A stretch of DNA of 64,000 nt from Eleginops maclovinus (GCF_036324505.1 NC_086352.1:9398001-9462000); one strand, 5' to 3'. Shown: positions 1 to 14,745, counted from the stretch's first letter. Notes: generated by a model from the letters alone, not told the origin. Program-made: numbers and translations.

Positions 1-3000
1 GTGAGCTTCTGACCCTGTGACTGCAAAGGGTCTGTGTTCAGTGGCCATGTAAGGGCTCACTGGCGCTCACACGGTGTGGTGGGGAGGGGGTTTCTGCTCT
101 GCCCTGCCCTGCCCTGGAGAAGGTGACGTGCACACAGACACACACACATGCACAGAAAGGGACTCAAACTCCATGCCAAAGCCCCTCAGGTATGCACAGC
201 CACAGAGCAGTAAGTGTGTGCATCCAGTCTGGAGGTGGAGACACCGGCAGCTTCTTCCTCCTCCGACTCTGCGACTGTACCCTCGCCCGGCTCCTCCCTC
301 ACTCTGGGCACAAGGTGAGCAAGTTCAGCATGGCCACTGCAGACACACAAACTAATGCCTGGGTTTAGTGACAACACGGTGCAACTTTATACAATGCAAC
401 CATCTTCCTAAGTCGTTTTCACCATGCCTATCAGAGCTGGGTAATATATAAATATGGGGATATGTGACATTATATCTTCTTACATTTAGGATATTGTAAT
501 ACTGCACAAGGGGTCTTTTCCTGGTTCTAAGGGCTGCATTACAGTAAAGTGATGTGCATTTCTTACTTAATTTGAGCTACTTAGCCAACATTGATGAAGA
601 TTATGTATCTAAAAAGCTCATTGGGTAAAGACTTTGTAAAACAACAAAAGTCGACCCTACAATATTGTGATTTTTAATATATGGCTGATCCATAATTGCT
701 GTTAAATGAAAGATAATAAACATTTCATTATGCAAAAGACAAATGTTTTTTAATATTTTAAATTCAATGACAAATACTTATCAGCCTAAAAAAATACAAC
801 ATGTTTCAACCATGCAAACAACGTCTAATGCTAACGTATACATGACACACAAACAACCCCAGAGCCCATAGTCACACCTAAAATATTGTTGCAATATCAT
901 TATCGGGGTATTTGATAACAGATTGTGTGATTACACGTCTTCATATTGCCCATTTTTGATAATATGACTTAACACCCATGTAGTATTGATCTATTCCTAC
1001 ACCAGGGTTAGCATCTTTGTACATTTGCTTAAAAAAGGATGTGGTTTGAGAGGAAACATTAAGAAAAAGTCAATAAATCTGTGATAATGCCCTATGATAT
1101 TACACTTTGTATGGTTGTGATGAAGATTAATGAACTGTTTTCTTTCAGTGACTTCAGAGGGTCCAGGAGGGAGGAGGGGGACCGAGCTGCCTGACTGTTT
1201 ATTTACATTTGCCCTTTTTAAATGATCCCTTTCTTCTCAACATCTGCTGCACATTACCACACAGATATCTGTCCTAATGACCGCTATAATGCCCGCGCTC
1301 ACACACACTTGCTCCAACACAAGCACCGACACATACACTGCCTGTAACATTACCATTATGCACCGTTCATCTGGGACACTTTACCCTCTCCAAACCACCT
1401 TGCACAACAAATGGACCTTTTTCTCACTGCTGGCCCTTTTGTTTGCTCCGAGCTTTCCACTTTTCCTCCCAGTTTGGTGTAGTCTGATGGATGCAAATGG
1501 GCACTTACTTAATTGGATCAGTTCCCAAGATGGAGATAAACGGGGCACTGCCTTTTTTTTTTTCTTTCTTCTTCCCCCTCCTCCCCAAGTTATTTTGAGC
1601 CGTGCTCAGTTCAGCGTTGTGTGGAGAGAACGTTAATGAGGAGGGGCGAGGAGACGGCTGGACTCATTGAGAACTCTCGGCTACAGACCGGCCCTCAACT
1701 CCCGCACAATGAGGGAAGAAGGTGGCATTGGCCCAACAGCGTCCCAATGCTAATTCAGTAATTTGCCTGTGAGTGATGCAACCCTAAAGCTATCCAATCA
1801 GGAGGCAACACACTGGCTTCTCTGGAATTGGTACACGCATATAGCTGTTCGGGTTTCTCATTCAACAGACAAATTAGATGGCAGCCCATTCTAAACATAA
1901 ACAAATCAGCTTAGTTCATGACTATGCTTGCTCGTGTAACACTTGACACCTAAATGCTTCAGACACAGCGGATGATTACAGATATAAAGAACAAATGCAG
2001 TAGTTTCTTTTTCTTCCATCCATCCAAAAAAAATAAAAAAGCGGTGGCTGCGTGCCAGTGGGAGTGTGTTGGCCGCTGCACCCTGATTAACAGCATGGTT
2101 CACAGCCAACTCCAATAGGTAATCTCATCAGAGAGGGGCTTTAAACAGATAAAGACCACCCCTAACTACACCCCCCTTTTTAGGTAACCCCTCCAACTGC
2201 ACTCCTTCCCACATGAGACCTCCCATCTTACGCACTAACCGGGAGCCGCTAATACCTGGAGGAGGCTAACAAGGCCAGCCACAAACCAGGCTCAAATCTT
2301 CCATTGACCTCATTTTCAATAAAGGAGTCGTTTCCAGTCTGATGGATGATTTGTTGGTCTTCCATGGAATGGCCATCTGGATGGAAGGATATGATCGCTG
2401 TAGTAGGTATGCATCACCTGCCAGCTAGGATTCTCTGTATAGACGAAAACTGGCAGCTATATACGTCTGTCTATGTGTTGCACTCGGGCTAATATGTTCA
2501 AACACAGACTAGCAAAAGAAAGAAAAGAAAGGAAGAAAAGGAGCAAATTGAATTTAGCACCATATGGTCACTGTTGGCTCATCTCAAGTCAAACATGAGG
2601 TTATTTTGATCCAATATGAGAAAATCCCCTGGTTGCATCTAGAGACATAACAGCAGTTCATTCAGTTATCAAAAGCTTTGTAGCCGGGCCTCTTTGTCGC
2701 ACAATAAAGAAGAGGAATCCAAAACAAATCTGTGAAAGAGCTTAGGCTGTAGTAAAAAAAAAACCCTTGTCCCACACAGACTCCCTTTTTTTTGTTTGGG
2801 AAGCTTAGATTGGGTTCACAGTAGCTGCACTTTAAGCATAGAAAGATCTGATTTATTAGCTTGTCAGGGGAAGCATTGTTCAAGAAAGCAATCAAAAAGC
2901 ACTTACCTAGCTCCACTAAAATTACTGCTTTTTTCACTGGCTAATTTGTGTAACTCCCATGGAGAGGCTGGCAAAGAGTTTGATGAGGCATATAATGATG

Positions 3001-3843
3001 ATTAATGAATTTATTGCCCTGCTGCTCATCAAACGGTTGTAGTATATACTTCTCTCCCTTTCTTCCAATGTGTTGCGCAGGCTCCAGGGCAACAGAGGGG
3101 CAGCGATGAGATAATGTTGCCCTCCTCCCTGATTCCTCCCTCTGGCTGTTAACCTGGATGACCTGATGGGCATGAGAATGTAGAGGAGGGTCTGTTGGCA
3201 GAGGGGGAACACAATGGACAGTTTAATAGAAGGTTAAACTGGAAACGCGAGTAAACCTGCTGCAAGGTACGCATGCTCTCAACTTTCAGTCTCTGATCAC
3301 TTTTTTGTGGGAAAAGCCAGGGGGGTAACCAGATCCACATGGCTTCTTCTGCCCTCCACAACAAACTCTCACAGCCCCCCCCCTGTGCACCAGCCTCAAT
3401 GAGAGAAGGAGAAAAATAAGCAGCTACAAAGACATTGTAATGAGTCAACAAAAATCAGCAAGTACACAATCTCTGTAGGAGGCGCCATGTTCACCGTGCA
3501 GCGTTATTCAGTTCAAACGAGGCCGGCTCTCAACGCAAACGATGATTAATGACTGGTGGGTTTGTGTGTGTGGTTGGTAGTGAGCTTGTAAAGCGGTCAC
3601 TATGGGGTCAAAAGCACTTCTACATATTTGCTAAATAAGCCCACCCCCTCTTTGGAGCCTGCTCCCATAACTCTGAGGTCACGCATCTCTCCGTTCAACA
3701 TTGTATGGGATGTTTACACTTGATTACTCCCCATGCCTTCCTATCCCCTGCTCTTTGGCCAACTGCGCTTGATTAAGTCCTTGCTTGTTCACCATTGCTG
3801 GCAACTAAAGAACGCATTGTTGCAACTTCCCCCCCCCTCCCAA

Positions 3844-3861
3844 CACCACCACCACCACCAC
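3844..3861. repeat. (CCA)6 trinucleotide repeat
   Basis: A short perfect CCA run next to a C-rich stretch (CCCCCCCCTCCC) just upstream. Confidence 0.9.
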
Positions 3862-4282
3862 AAACACACATCCCAACCCCCACATCACCCTCTTTGAGAT
3901 CAGCTCCCAGGATAGGCTGCTTCTGCATTCACTGATTCATTAGGTCGGTCCCTTAAATACATCAAAGAGCTCGTTCTCTCCCACAATAAACCAATAAAAG
4001 CAATTATAACCCCATATCTTCGAGGCAGCGTTCATCTCTGGGGTGTTTACGTTAGATAATGAAAGAGCTTGATGACATAAGTTTTCAGAGAAAGCTCACT
4101 TTCTGTCTCTTTCTAGTTTTGCACGGATGGTGGTTCTCTCTAAGCGTGCAGTGCAAAATAGCACACGCCACAGTTCCCCCCTCAAATAACATGCATGTAA
4201 TTTACCCATATATCATAACCCTAGAATTTGGTAAAATTAGAAGCCATATAAAGTCTTTGCAAGCAGAGTGAGAAGCCCAAGC

Positions 4283-4298
4283 AAAAAAAAAAAAAAAA
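4283..4298. repeat. A16 homopolymer
   Basis: Sixteen A residues. A comparable A17 run is at 51606-51622. I see no SINE or LINE body attached to either. Confidence 0.92.
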
Positions 4299-5271
4299 TA
4301 TTGGTGCTTTGGCTCTCATGCGTTTAACATTAAATGTAACCAGTTAAAGTTCTTTAAATATTCATCGCCCTTCCCCTTGCTCTCTCCCTCCTTCTGTCTG
4401 ATGGAGAGGCCGATCAGGCTCTGATAACCTCTTCCGCTGGCATGATGGGAGATGAAATGCATTTGTCAAATGGAGAAATTGAGATTCACTCAGAGCCTGC
4501 CTGATATTGCTTTCATTCCCTGTCTCTCAAAACAAGAGACGGCAACCCAATCAGGGGAATCGGCATATGCAGATCACAGCGATACATTTTTCATGAGCAT
4601 GTTTCATCGTAAAGCAGAATAAAAAGGGAGAAGAGGAAAGTGGTTATTAAACAAAAGATGGAATCAACAGAGTGAAAAATGGCGTAGAAAATGAAGTTTC
4701 TAAGTGGGTGTTTTGCTTCACAAGTCATTTCCATTCTGTGACAAGTGTGCATATAGTAGGACTTATTGTACTGCATGCAGTATGCCAAATGGGAACAGTT
4801 AATACTTCCTGTTATGCAGTTTGCGGGTATTTCCAGAATGCACGTTAAAAAAAAAAGAATGTTCTCCTATTAAAAACACATTGAACGGTCAGCAGGTTCA
4901 CTTACATATATCACCAATAATCACACTGCCTGTCGCCTGTGGGAATCCTGGAATTTTAATGAATGACGCTTCAGCTTCCATACCCGAGCTTTACTCTCTG
5001 GATGTGTGTTGTGCAGGATTTGTTCTAGGAGCATTTGCAAATTCTTTGCATTGGATATTTCAGCCTAAGAGTTGCCTGACTGGTTGCGTTTGCCACAAAG
5101 GTTGACTTAAATAACAAAAATGGCACCTGAATGTAACTGGTCCAGAAAATTCTACATATCAAAGAACACAACACATTGATTCCAAGCACAATTGTTTTCA
5201 ATTTGAGTTGGTGTATTACATAACTAGAATAATTAAAAGTGTGGGTTTTCAGTTAATTAGAAAGGGCTTGT

Positions 5272-5296
5272 GAACAGAACAGAACAGAACAGAACA
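5272..5296. repeat. (GAACA)5 pentanucleotide repeat
   Basis: Five perfect GAACA units, flanked by unique sequence. Confidence 0.94.
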
Positions 5297-8200
5297 GTCA
5301 AAAGCCCGTAATGGCTAATAATGAATTATTGGAAAATGTATAAAATGTTTAACTCATTGAAAACAATCAATATGCCTTTGAGCAAGGCGTTAAGCTCCAT
5401 CTGCTCCATTAGAGCAGTGAAAAAGACCAACCATGTTAAGTCAACATTTCCTGAATTAACACGGTTTAAAAACACACTGTTTGAAATAAACAGAAAATGG
5501 TTTCACTGCTACCCAATGTGCTGGCGCTCTAGCAGAGGACGACTGCACCATCCCCTTCAGTCCTTGACCTGTCGACTGACTCACAAATGCACCAACTTCA
5601 TTAGCAGGTCACCAGTCGCCGCTCGCTCTGTCATTAGTAAATACACGAGTATTGACACACACATATACAGTAAAAACATTTAGCACATTATGTCATCGAC
5701 AAGAGCCACGTTACCCACAAAGGCCACAGAGTTGATGAGGGGTCAAGCAACCAATTACAACTGTTCCACCTGAACCAGTCAATAGCAAGTAAAACCCTGA
5801 TTCATTATCAAAGTGCATGGATAAAAATGTAAAAGAGGAAAAAATAAGATATATGGACCGGCATAATATGCCTACAGCAAGACTTCCTAGTTTGTGTGCA
5901 TAATTGCTTTAATGTGGGCTATTAAGCCTAAGTGGATATGATTTTACTGTCTGCCCTACATTCAGTAAGATCGCTGCCATGATCAATACTTATGATTTGT
6001 AAGTCACCAGCCATCGATGGCATAGTGTGATAGCTAAGCGTTTGACCTTGTGAGCAAGACTGTTCACGGACACATGGATTCAGGAGGACAAAGAATAAAG
6101 ACCACAGGTGCATTCTGCAAAAAACACATGAAAGACACACACTCTTCTTTTATGTGACTTTAACAAACTATGGCTGCCCTTTCATTGATATTTATAGCGT
6201 TAGATGTATTACACGATGAGTCACCTGGAACATTAACAGGGCTTTGTATAGCTTGGTATAATATGTCTTGGAACAATTGTTAATAAAATGTAAATCATGC
6301 ACTCAGGAGAAAGAGCACAACGTTTGTGGAAAAGGGAAAAATGTGAGGCTTTGACTAGGCTTCTGGCCTATACATACTTTCTTACCATGAGGCCTGTTTA
6401 GAGTGCTTCACTGTATATGTAAGTGACACAAACACACACACGCTTAAGATTAGACGTTGAGCCTGAGTGACTGAAACAAGAAAAGATAACTCTTCGTATG
6501 GTGACAGATGGATAAGCACCACTATCTCCGGCTGTAATCTCGGAATAGTTTGAGAGACACTTTGTGTTTTGGCAACAGTCGAACACGATATGTGATCTCC
6601 CCCTGAATGAATGAGCAGTAGTGTTTTAAGGGAGTGGGATCTGTTTTTGATTCTTGTTGTGTCATGTCTTACCGTAGGCGATCAGACACTAACACCTGGC
6701 ATGATCACCCCAAAAATCCAACAAAAATGTCCCTGTAAGACGGTATTAACACCGGGTAAATATTATTATTTCCGGCCTGTAGGTCACCTTTTTCCCGGCT
6801 TCTTATCACAGTTAGATACATGTGGATGTGTGAATACACTAATTACTGATCAGTCATCTCGGGTTCTGAGGGACCTAGAACAATTAAGATGTACTTGCCT
6901 TCAATCAATAAAGAAAACATCAGAGGGAAAGAACTCCCAGCCTGATTAGACACCGGTCAATACGTTGTGGATAAAGATCTCCTGTGTGCATGTCTACATC
7001 TGTCTGCATTCGACCGGGCATGTGTGTATTTTACAACAATGCACACAAATTAATATGAACACTGGTGCTTATTTATATCCCCAGAGTGTATCAAAAGACT
7101 TTAATTATGACTGTTTAAGATGCATCCATCATTTAATACCTCTCTGATCTCCCTTTCCGTCACGCATGTTATCCAACACGGTGTTTTTCTTGTATCAGCT
7201 CGTCCGGAGTCTCATGTTTCCGTTAGTATGACCGCAGGCATTTCTTGACCAGCAGCTGGGGCAACGTTTTCCTGAATTTCTGTCTTCACAGTCTGTACGG
7301 GTGAATGAGGCTGAGTCTGAAGGAAGCAGGACCAGAGGCACCTCACACAACACAATGATCAAGTGCTGGTAGCATGAGTAGCCACAGTACACAGGGCTAT
7401 TAGATGTGAGTGATACGGTTGAAGTTACTCCTGTGAACTTTGCCGTGACTAGACTCTTGGTACTGTTTTTTCTTTTTTTTGGGGAGGGGTTCTTGGGGGA
7501 AACCACTTGAGTTGGGGGGCCTAACAGTCGATATTTATCCCAGGCAGCCAGACAACTCTCCTCCTTGTGTTCCAGTTGGATTCCACTTATAAGTGCTGCC
7601 ATTCTTTCCACCGTTGAGCAGAGGCAACACGTGTTTGTGACCACACTCTCCCTCGGTCTTTCAGCCTTTCCACCGAACCCAGTTATTAACACAAACACTG
7701 GCTGACACTTGTTTGTGCTTTTAATTGTGTCTGGATGTTATGTCTCTTGTGAACACATACATTAGCATTTCTCTGGCACAGTATAATCACTCCTTTGACC
7801 GCAACACCATGCAGACTGAGCACAGGAAATTACCACATGCAATCATGTTTGCTGCACAAGCATATTTGGCTCCTGCATGGTCTGCCACTAACTTTGTGTT
7901 GGGTTGCGTTGTAAGTGCTCTTTTGTAGATGCTATTCCCTTTCAGCCCAATGTAGTGGTGGTACATTGAATTATAGGAATGATTCAATGGTGTCAAATGA
8001 TTACAAGGCTATACATATGTGAAACTACAATGGTAAAATGATGATATATTCTGCTTCTGTGATAATTAGTGTAAAAATGTCAGTATCTATTAACACGAAG
8101 CTTGTGTTAAAAATAACAATGTAAGGATGTGCAAACACGATCGCTATTCCTACATGTGTGTGAATATCAAAGACTTCGCAGCAACACAGAATTGATTCCA

Positions 8201-11200
8201 TCTGTCGGAACAAATTTAGATTTTCCTCGTTTTTCTTCCACTGATACAACACGACCCAAAAAGAAAAGCTCCTACTCTTCAGGCCTCTCCGCGTACTGTG
8301 AACAAAGCAATGGTGTGCCAAGGATTACGCCGTAAAATATGCATGTCCCAATGAAATATGTATATAGCCGTGTGTCATCAATGACATGGCTTCTACAAAG
8401 GCTATACCGAGTACACAGGAACGCATGTTTCTCTGATTCTATTCCCTTGACTTTAATTGGTGTAGACACAAGAAAAGACTCATCTGGGGGAATAATTAGG
8501 CCCGACACCAATGTATTTGGTGTGCATCTTAACACTGAACCACTCATTTACTTTATTTGAATAAACTCCTAGAATTGTAATAAAGAAGCATGCAATAAAA
8601 AAGGGGCTCAGCGCACCAGCCAGCATTGTTTCTGAATTAAACGCCCCAAATATCTTCAGGAAATAAGATTGTTTTCCTGCGGATGGGGGTCTAATCTACT
8701 CAGTCATGGTGGTTTGAAGAGGGAATGTTTTCAAGTTTTAACAGGGTTGGTTCCAGCATTCCCACCACCACAGTGATCCAACTACGAAGAGGGGCTTCTC
8801 TTTTTCTCTCCCTGCGCCACCAAAGGGAAAGGAGGTTACATGGATGAGCAGTAAATTACACCCTGGAACAGCCTGAGCAAACCAGCTTGGATGCCAAGGA
8901 GCTGCGAAGTGTCACAGCTGATTAAATGATATTCATCAAGATGAGCACTGAATCAAATACAGTATATTTAAGCTGTGTCCTCTGAGCAGAGATTAAGGAA
9001 AAGGCTTTTTTGGATTCATTACAAGAAGTAAGCCCACGGCTATAGGGCCACCAGATTATCTCCTCCTGACTCAGACTCCAACAATCGACACAAAAGCATT
9101 AGAGCCATAACAGTTTGACAACATTCAAGTACAAGAGGGTGCAACCAGAGGGGAGCGGTGTTAGCTAGTAGCCTCTAGCTGCTTGGCTCCAGGTCTCAGG
9201 TGTCTGCTTCTCCACAGGTATGTGTTACCATAATAGAGTAGTTAAGAGAGCCTCTTGTCGAGGGCCCTTCCCTCCTGTCTCGGCACACTGACTCCAGTGT
9301 GAACAGGGGTGCCTGGCCGATTTAGCGCAGTCTTGTTAGATTGAGTATTGCACAATGGAAACTGTCATGCGGCTTGTAATGTGCAATTGAACTTGGAGCC
9401 ATTTTTGCTTGAGAATATTCAGACCCAGCTCGATTGCATTTCACTCAGAAAAGCCGACAGACATCCTGCATACCGCTTGCTCAAAGGGGAACACATTTCA
9501 GAGTCGCCTTTCCAGAGTGGCTACATGTCCAGTACAGTGCGCACCCGTCTCTCATGTCCCCAAAACCACAATCAACCCCACGCCCTCCAACCCCATCACT
9601 GCTTTCTCACAACCCACCCCACCCTCACTGGGACTGTTTTGTCCTCTGGAACTTTCATTATGTGAAGAGGACAAAAATAACGCACCCTGTGAATTTATGG
9701 TTCCTTGTGAGTTGCCATTGAAAATATGAACTTTTCAGACGCTCTGAAACCAGAGTAAGAAAACAGAGCGACCGCAGCGTTTATACAGAGCCACCGCAAC
9801 AGAGAGGCCTATAGGGACTGCACTCGCACTTGCAGTGCGTTGGTATTAAGGCGCAGACACTTTCGGCTCTACACACACACGCACGCACGCACACCCGTAA
9901 GTATACACCCAAAGCATGAGTATACATGCATACAAGCATATAAACATTTAAACATATCCACATGTGTCCATATGAGGAACATACGAATTCAGTCACTGAA
10001 TAAAAACATGGACCCAAAAAAACAAACACAGCACAGACAGACTGAGTTCCCATAATCCATTCTGTCCTCTTGGAAGTGTTATAAATATTTGTTGGCTATT
10101 CCATTTTTAAAGGACAGTCCGTATATCTTATTCCTTCCCAGTGTAAACCTTTCCAACCCATTTCAACCTCAGACACTGATGACACATCCTTTTAAACATC
10201 CCTTTCTCTTGCATGGACATATGACTCATGATAATGACAGTATTGAGCGCTTTATAGAGTCATAATTACAATCATCTAAACCTCCATTCTTGGGAGTTTA
10301 TGTCCATCTCCACCTTTCTTTCTTTCTCGCTCTCCCTTTCTCACTGACAGCTGCTTTTCCTGGGAAAGTGCCTCTTTTCTCAGACGATAATCTATTGCCG
10401 TCCCCCCATCGCTTACATGTAGCTACATGGTGAGTCAGTGCTGTAATTCCGTCATTAGCTGGATAATGTGTGTGCTGTCTGTGTGTTAAAACTCTAAGTG
10501 CCAGCTTTGGTGTGACCCCGGGGCAGCCTGTGGGTTTGACTGATGCCAGTCTACCCACCAAGCGTCACTTGAACTCTGTAATGGGTTTTGTCCAGCTCAC
10601 TTTGGCCTAGATCGGCTTAGGGTATCAGGAATTCCACGTGTGTGTGGAGTAAATGTTGCTTCGCCCTCTTCCAGACAAAGTGTCACATTTTTGGATAGAA
10701 AATGATAGATACTATAATTAAAGGAGGTGTCTGATTAAAAAGCTAAATGAAACACACTAAAAAGGGGACCCTTGAGTGTTTTTAACAGACACGATACATA
10801 TTTGGATTCTTACTAAATTGTTTCAGGTTTTATTAAAACTCATAACTGACTGACATGTCTTTGAAACAGGATTCACACCAGTAACACCCAGTAACCTCAG
10901 GCCACTTTCTCCACAGCCAGCCGATACAGTGGGAGCATTCACAGCGCTGCCTGCCAGAGACAGAAACCTCTAAATCAAAAGTGGAATTACAGTAAAACAG
11001 GGGTTGTATTACGCCAATACTTTAAGATTCATAGAAAGACAAAGCCAAATTGATAAAACATGTCTCAGCTCAGTCCCCACCTGTCTTTTTCCAATAACAA
11101 ACCTTGCACAATTAAGTTCTAAACTGTCATAAATCTTCCAAGACGCACGTTTAAAGAGTCCCTCCGGGGCAGGGAGACATTTGCTTTTGATTGCAGTGCG

Positions 11201-11403
11201 AGGAAGAAGAACAAATACGTTTTTGTCTAAGTTTTTATTCAAAATGTCACATGCGTTTAAACGTCTGTGTGTTGACATACTTTTAAAATGCACCGAGAAA
11301 CTCACACTGACATGCACAAGTGCACAACTCTCTGCATGTCTGTATCACATTCTAACACCGTATTCAATCACAGATGAGCCGCTACCAGCCCATGACAAAT
11401 CTC

Positions 11404-11636
11404 CACCTGTGTGTGGGATCAGTGTTGTTGTACATGTGGGAGCTCGCCCTGATCCCAGAGCCTCTGCACTATCACCTACCACCTGAGGCCCCACCTGACT
11501 GATGGGAGAATCTCACCTGACAAAAAAAAGCATCGGTGATTGATCACCGAGGCTCACCTGAGCACCCGAGGGGGCCCAGCGTGCCAAAGACCGCGGGCCC
11601 CAAGGGGAGTGCAACTTTCCCGGGCCAGTCCACCTG
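11404..11636 (+). promoter_or_regulatory. CACCTG (E-box) cluster
   Basis: Six exact CACCTG hexamers, all on the plus strand, at 11404, 11480, 11492, 11514, 11555 and 11631, plus a CACCTA at 11473. CACCTG is the core bound by ZEB and Snail repressors and by some bHLH dimers. Chance expectation for one orientation of a hexamer is about one per 4 kb, so six in 233 bp stands out. The segment is also GC-richer than its neighbours. A regulatory role is inference. Confidence 0.4.
11533..11550. other. Perfect 18-bp palindrome
   Basis: TCGGTGAT-TG-ATCACCGA: two 8-bp arms around a 2-base spacer, lying within the CACCTG cluster. Confidence 0.85.
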
Positions 11637-14600
11637 ACACCCTGGGGCAGATTCCCTGTATGGTCATCAACACTGCTATGTATATCTAGCCCATCTCACG
11701 CTAACAGCCGCATAGAAAACTTATACTGTACACCCGGAGGACAGGAAAATTAATTAGACACTAAATCGTTTACACTTTGAGACAAGTGTCTTTATGCTGA
11801 TCTTGAAAAGACCCCATTGACGAAGCAGGTCTTGGAAACAACCTCGGGGCTGTTCTCCTGAGTCTGAGAAATAGGATTTCGTTCCATTAAAAATAAATTA
11901 GGCCATTTTACTTTGTACCGTAGTGGGCCAAAATGCGCTAAGAAAAAAAGGACAATTAGCGCAAATCAATCCCTCTCTTCCCGTTTCCCTTTTCCTCTTC
12001 TTATTTTGTTGTTGCTTTATTTAAACATCATAATGAATGCTAGGAGAGGAACACATAAACCACAAGATTCTTGGAAGACGAAGGCAGACAAACCCCCATC
12101 TCGCTCATAGCTATGTCTGGATTGCCTTCTGCGCTGAGATAGGAGTCAACATGTTTAGCGACATCAAAAGAAAACCTGATACCTTAAGTATAAGAAGATT
12201 AACACTTGCAGTGATCTTGAGCTTAGGCTTCTCCAGGACTTTCAACAGACTGTGCCAGAAGGGACAATTACCGATGAATTGGCACCAACATCTCGTAGTT
12301 ATTTAACAAAATCTGGCACAGTGTATAAGCTCCTGTCCTTAAGACTTTCTTTCAAGTCTGGCCCCCGTATCAGAAGGCTAACAGATTGGGGAATGTGACG
12401 AGAGCCGACAGCAGGGGAATCTGCAGGAACACTGAAAGACGGAGGTGGGGAAAAAAGGAAAAAAACAAGCAAGCGAGACAGAAAGAAAAACAAAGGAGAC
12501 AAAGAAGCAAACAAAGAAACAAAATCGTATCACTCAGTAGACGTTTTTATTTCCTGACTTTAGGGCTGTGTCATATCTCAGGGTGGATGTTTGTGGTGTG
12601 TCAAGCTCACTGGTATGCCTGTGGGTTTTTGTTACTGTGTACCTCTGTGGACTCAATATGACAACTTTAGGAATGTGACGTTGTGTAAAACAAATACTGA
12701 CAGTCTGAGCCATAGCGGCATGCAAAAACGTGCACATACACACGCAAACAGACAGACACAAAATAAAAATACATTTTAATCGTATTATAATTTAAAGAGC
12801 ATATTATTTCATGATTATTGCTATTTAGAGTTATTTGGAAGTGTTCAACACACTCAAATTCAGCTGCAGAACACCTGTAAGAGATGTAACGTTGCCACAA
12901 GAGCTCGGCTAATCCTTACCTTGAGCCCTACACACTCACCACAGGACTTCTCAGGGTTTATAAAGTACACTACTCTTTACACATATATCACTCTCTATTA
13001 ATCCAAAGTACATACTGTATGCTTGTACCTACAACGATTTTGTACAGCGAATGTAATCTGCCTGTCAGAGGGGATGCCAAAAGAGGAAGCCGCATGGGGG
13101 AAGTCATCGAAAAAGCATTTCAGACAAAGATGTCTCTTTCCCTGCAGGAAGCGCCTTCGCATTTCACCTCCAGAGTAAGGTGCAACAACTTTGGGGAAGT
13201 TTCTTAAATGACTCTTCAACTGTTACTGTTGTGGTTATTGCTCTAAGCTTAATCTTTTTGTCATTAAAGTTCCCCTCCACACACGCTTCCAATCATCTTT
13301 GATCGACAATATGATGATTATTATACTTTTCCCATTAAGACATTTGAATTAAAAAAAGGAGCTAGGAGGATTAGGAGTGATGTCTTTGTATATGAACATC
13401 TAAATACTCTCAAAAATGTCACTATGCTCATCCAAACTCTATACTGGCTAGTCTCCTCTACACTGGAGCTTTTGAGTAACTTTATCAGCAATAAGTGATT
13501 GGATTTTAAATGTATAACTTACCTGATCTAGCTTGCCCAGGGAATGTTTGAATCTCAGGTCGTGGTGAGTTGCAAAGTCATCTACAGGGAAGGAGTGGAA
13601 TTGAGGGAAAAATAAACACATTTTTTAATAAGAGAGGATGATTAAAATTGAACGCAATGATACTCTGATGGTGTAAAATCACGGAAAATTCTCTTCAACT
13701 CTATTGAGCTGTTTGCCTTTCGAAGTTCACTGCTTTGGTTTCATAATTAAATATCCATTTAGTGTATGATTACGATTTTTGAAAGTGCACTACCCACCAG
13801 ACACTTAGTGGTAAACAAAGAGTTAGAAACAAACTGAAGCAAAATACACAAACATCGTGCCAGGAGATGTGGAAATAAACACGATATTTACATTATCCTT
13901 TCCATTTTCCTGCGCTTCATGATATTACCACTACTTTCCACATTGGCACTGAATGCTAAATATAAATCGCATTGCATATTGAACTGTGTTGCTAATGGGA
14001 ATGTGTGTCATCTGTCATCCCTGCCACGTAGTTGGTCTACATTGACGCTGTTAACTTGACACACAATCAAAACCATCAACTTGACTGTAAACCCAGACAG
14101 CCTGATTTTAGAAAGAGTTATTCCTGTTTTACTCTTTGCCAGACATTATGGGTCATCAGCTTTAATAGACCCGAATGGATGGCACGGCACGTACCACGTT
14201 GTTAAACTCCCACCCAGTGTTTTTTTAAAGAAAGCTGTGAGTGATCCGACGCAGAACTCCGGGACACGGTAAAGATAACAGGTGACAAGACAAGCGGCGC
14301 CAGTTCGCTGTTGGATCTGGAGGCTGCCTTGGGATACTGTGACAGACGTTGGATTCTGACATCTCCATGGTGGATGGGGAGGAGCAGGGAAAGTGAGTGA
14401 TTTGGCATTGTTTTGGAGAAATTCCCTCCAGTCATAGTGCTCTCTCATTCCCTAACCCTCTGTGGAGGGGCTCTGACAGATAGACGGAGGAGACGTGACC
14501 TGAAACAAGCGGCTGTTTGATCATCTCCATACCGCTTTCATTCTGTCACAAAGATCTACGCAAGATCACATGATATTAAAAAAGATTTCTGTATTATTAA

Positions 14601-14745
14601 AGTGGCAATAAGCTCAATGGTGCCAATGCATTATACATCAATAACTCTGACACATTCTATTTTATAAGTAAACTGATGAGCCACGGGAAGAAAGAGAAAT
14701 CCTGAAGAGTCTCAAGAAGGGTATAATGTAGGCCATAGTGAGACT

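Noticed and set aside
11560..11576. CTCF-like site in the CACCCGAGGGGGCCCAG text
   Set aside because: Only the AGGGGGC core fits; several flanking positions disagree with the consensus.
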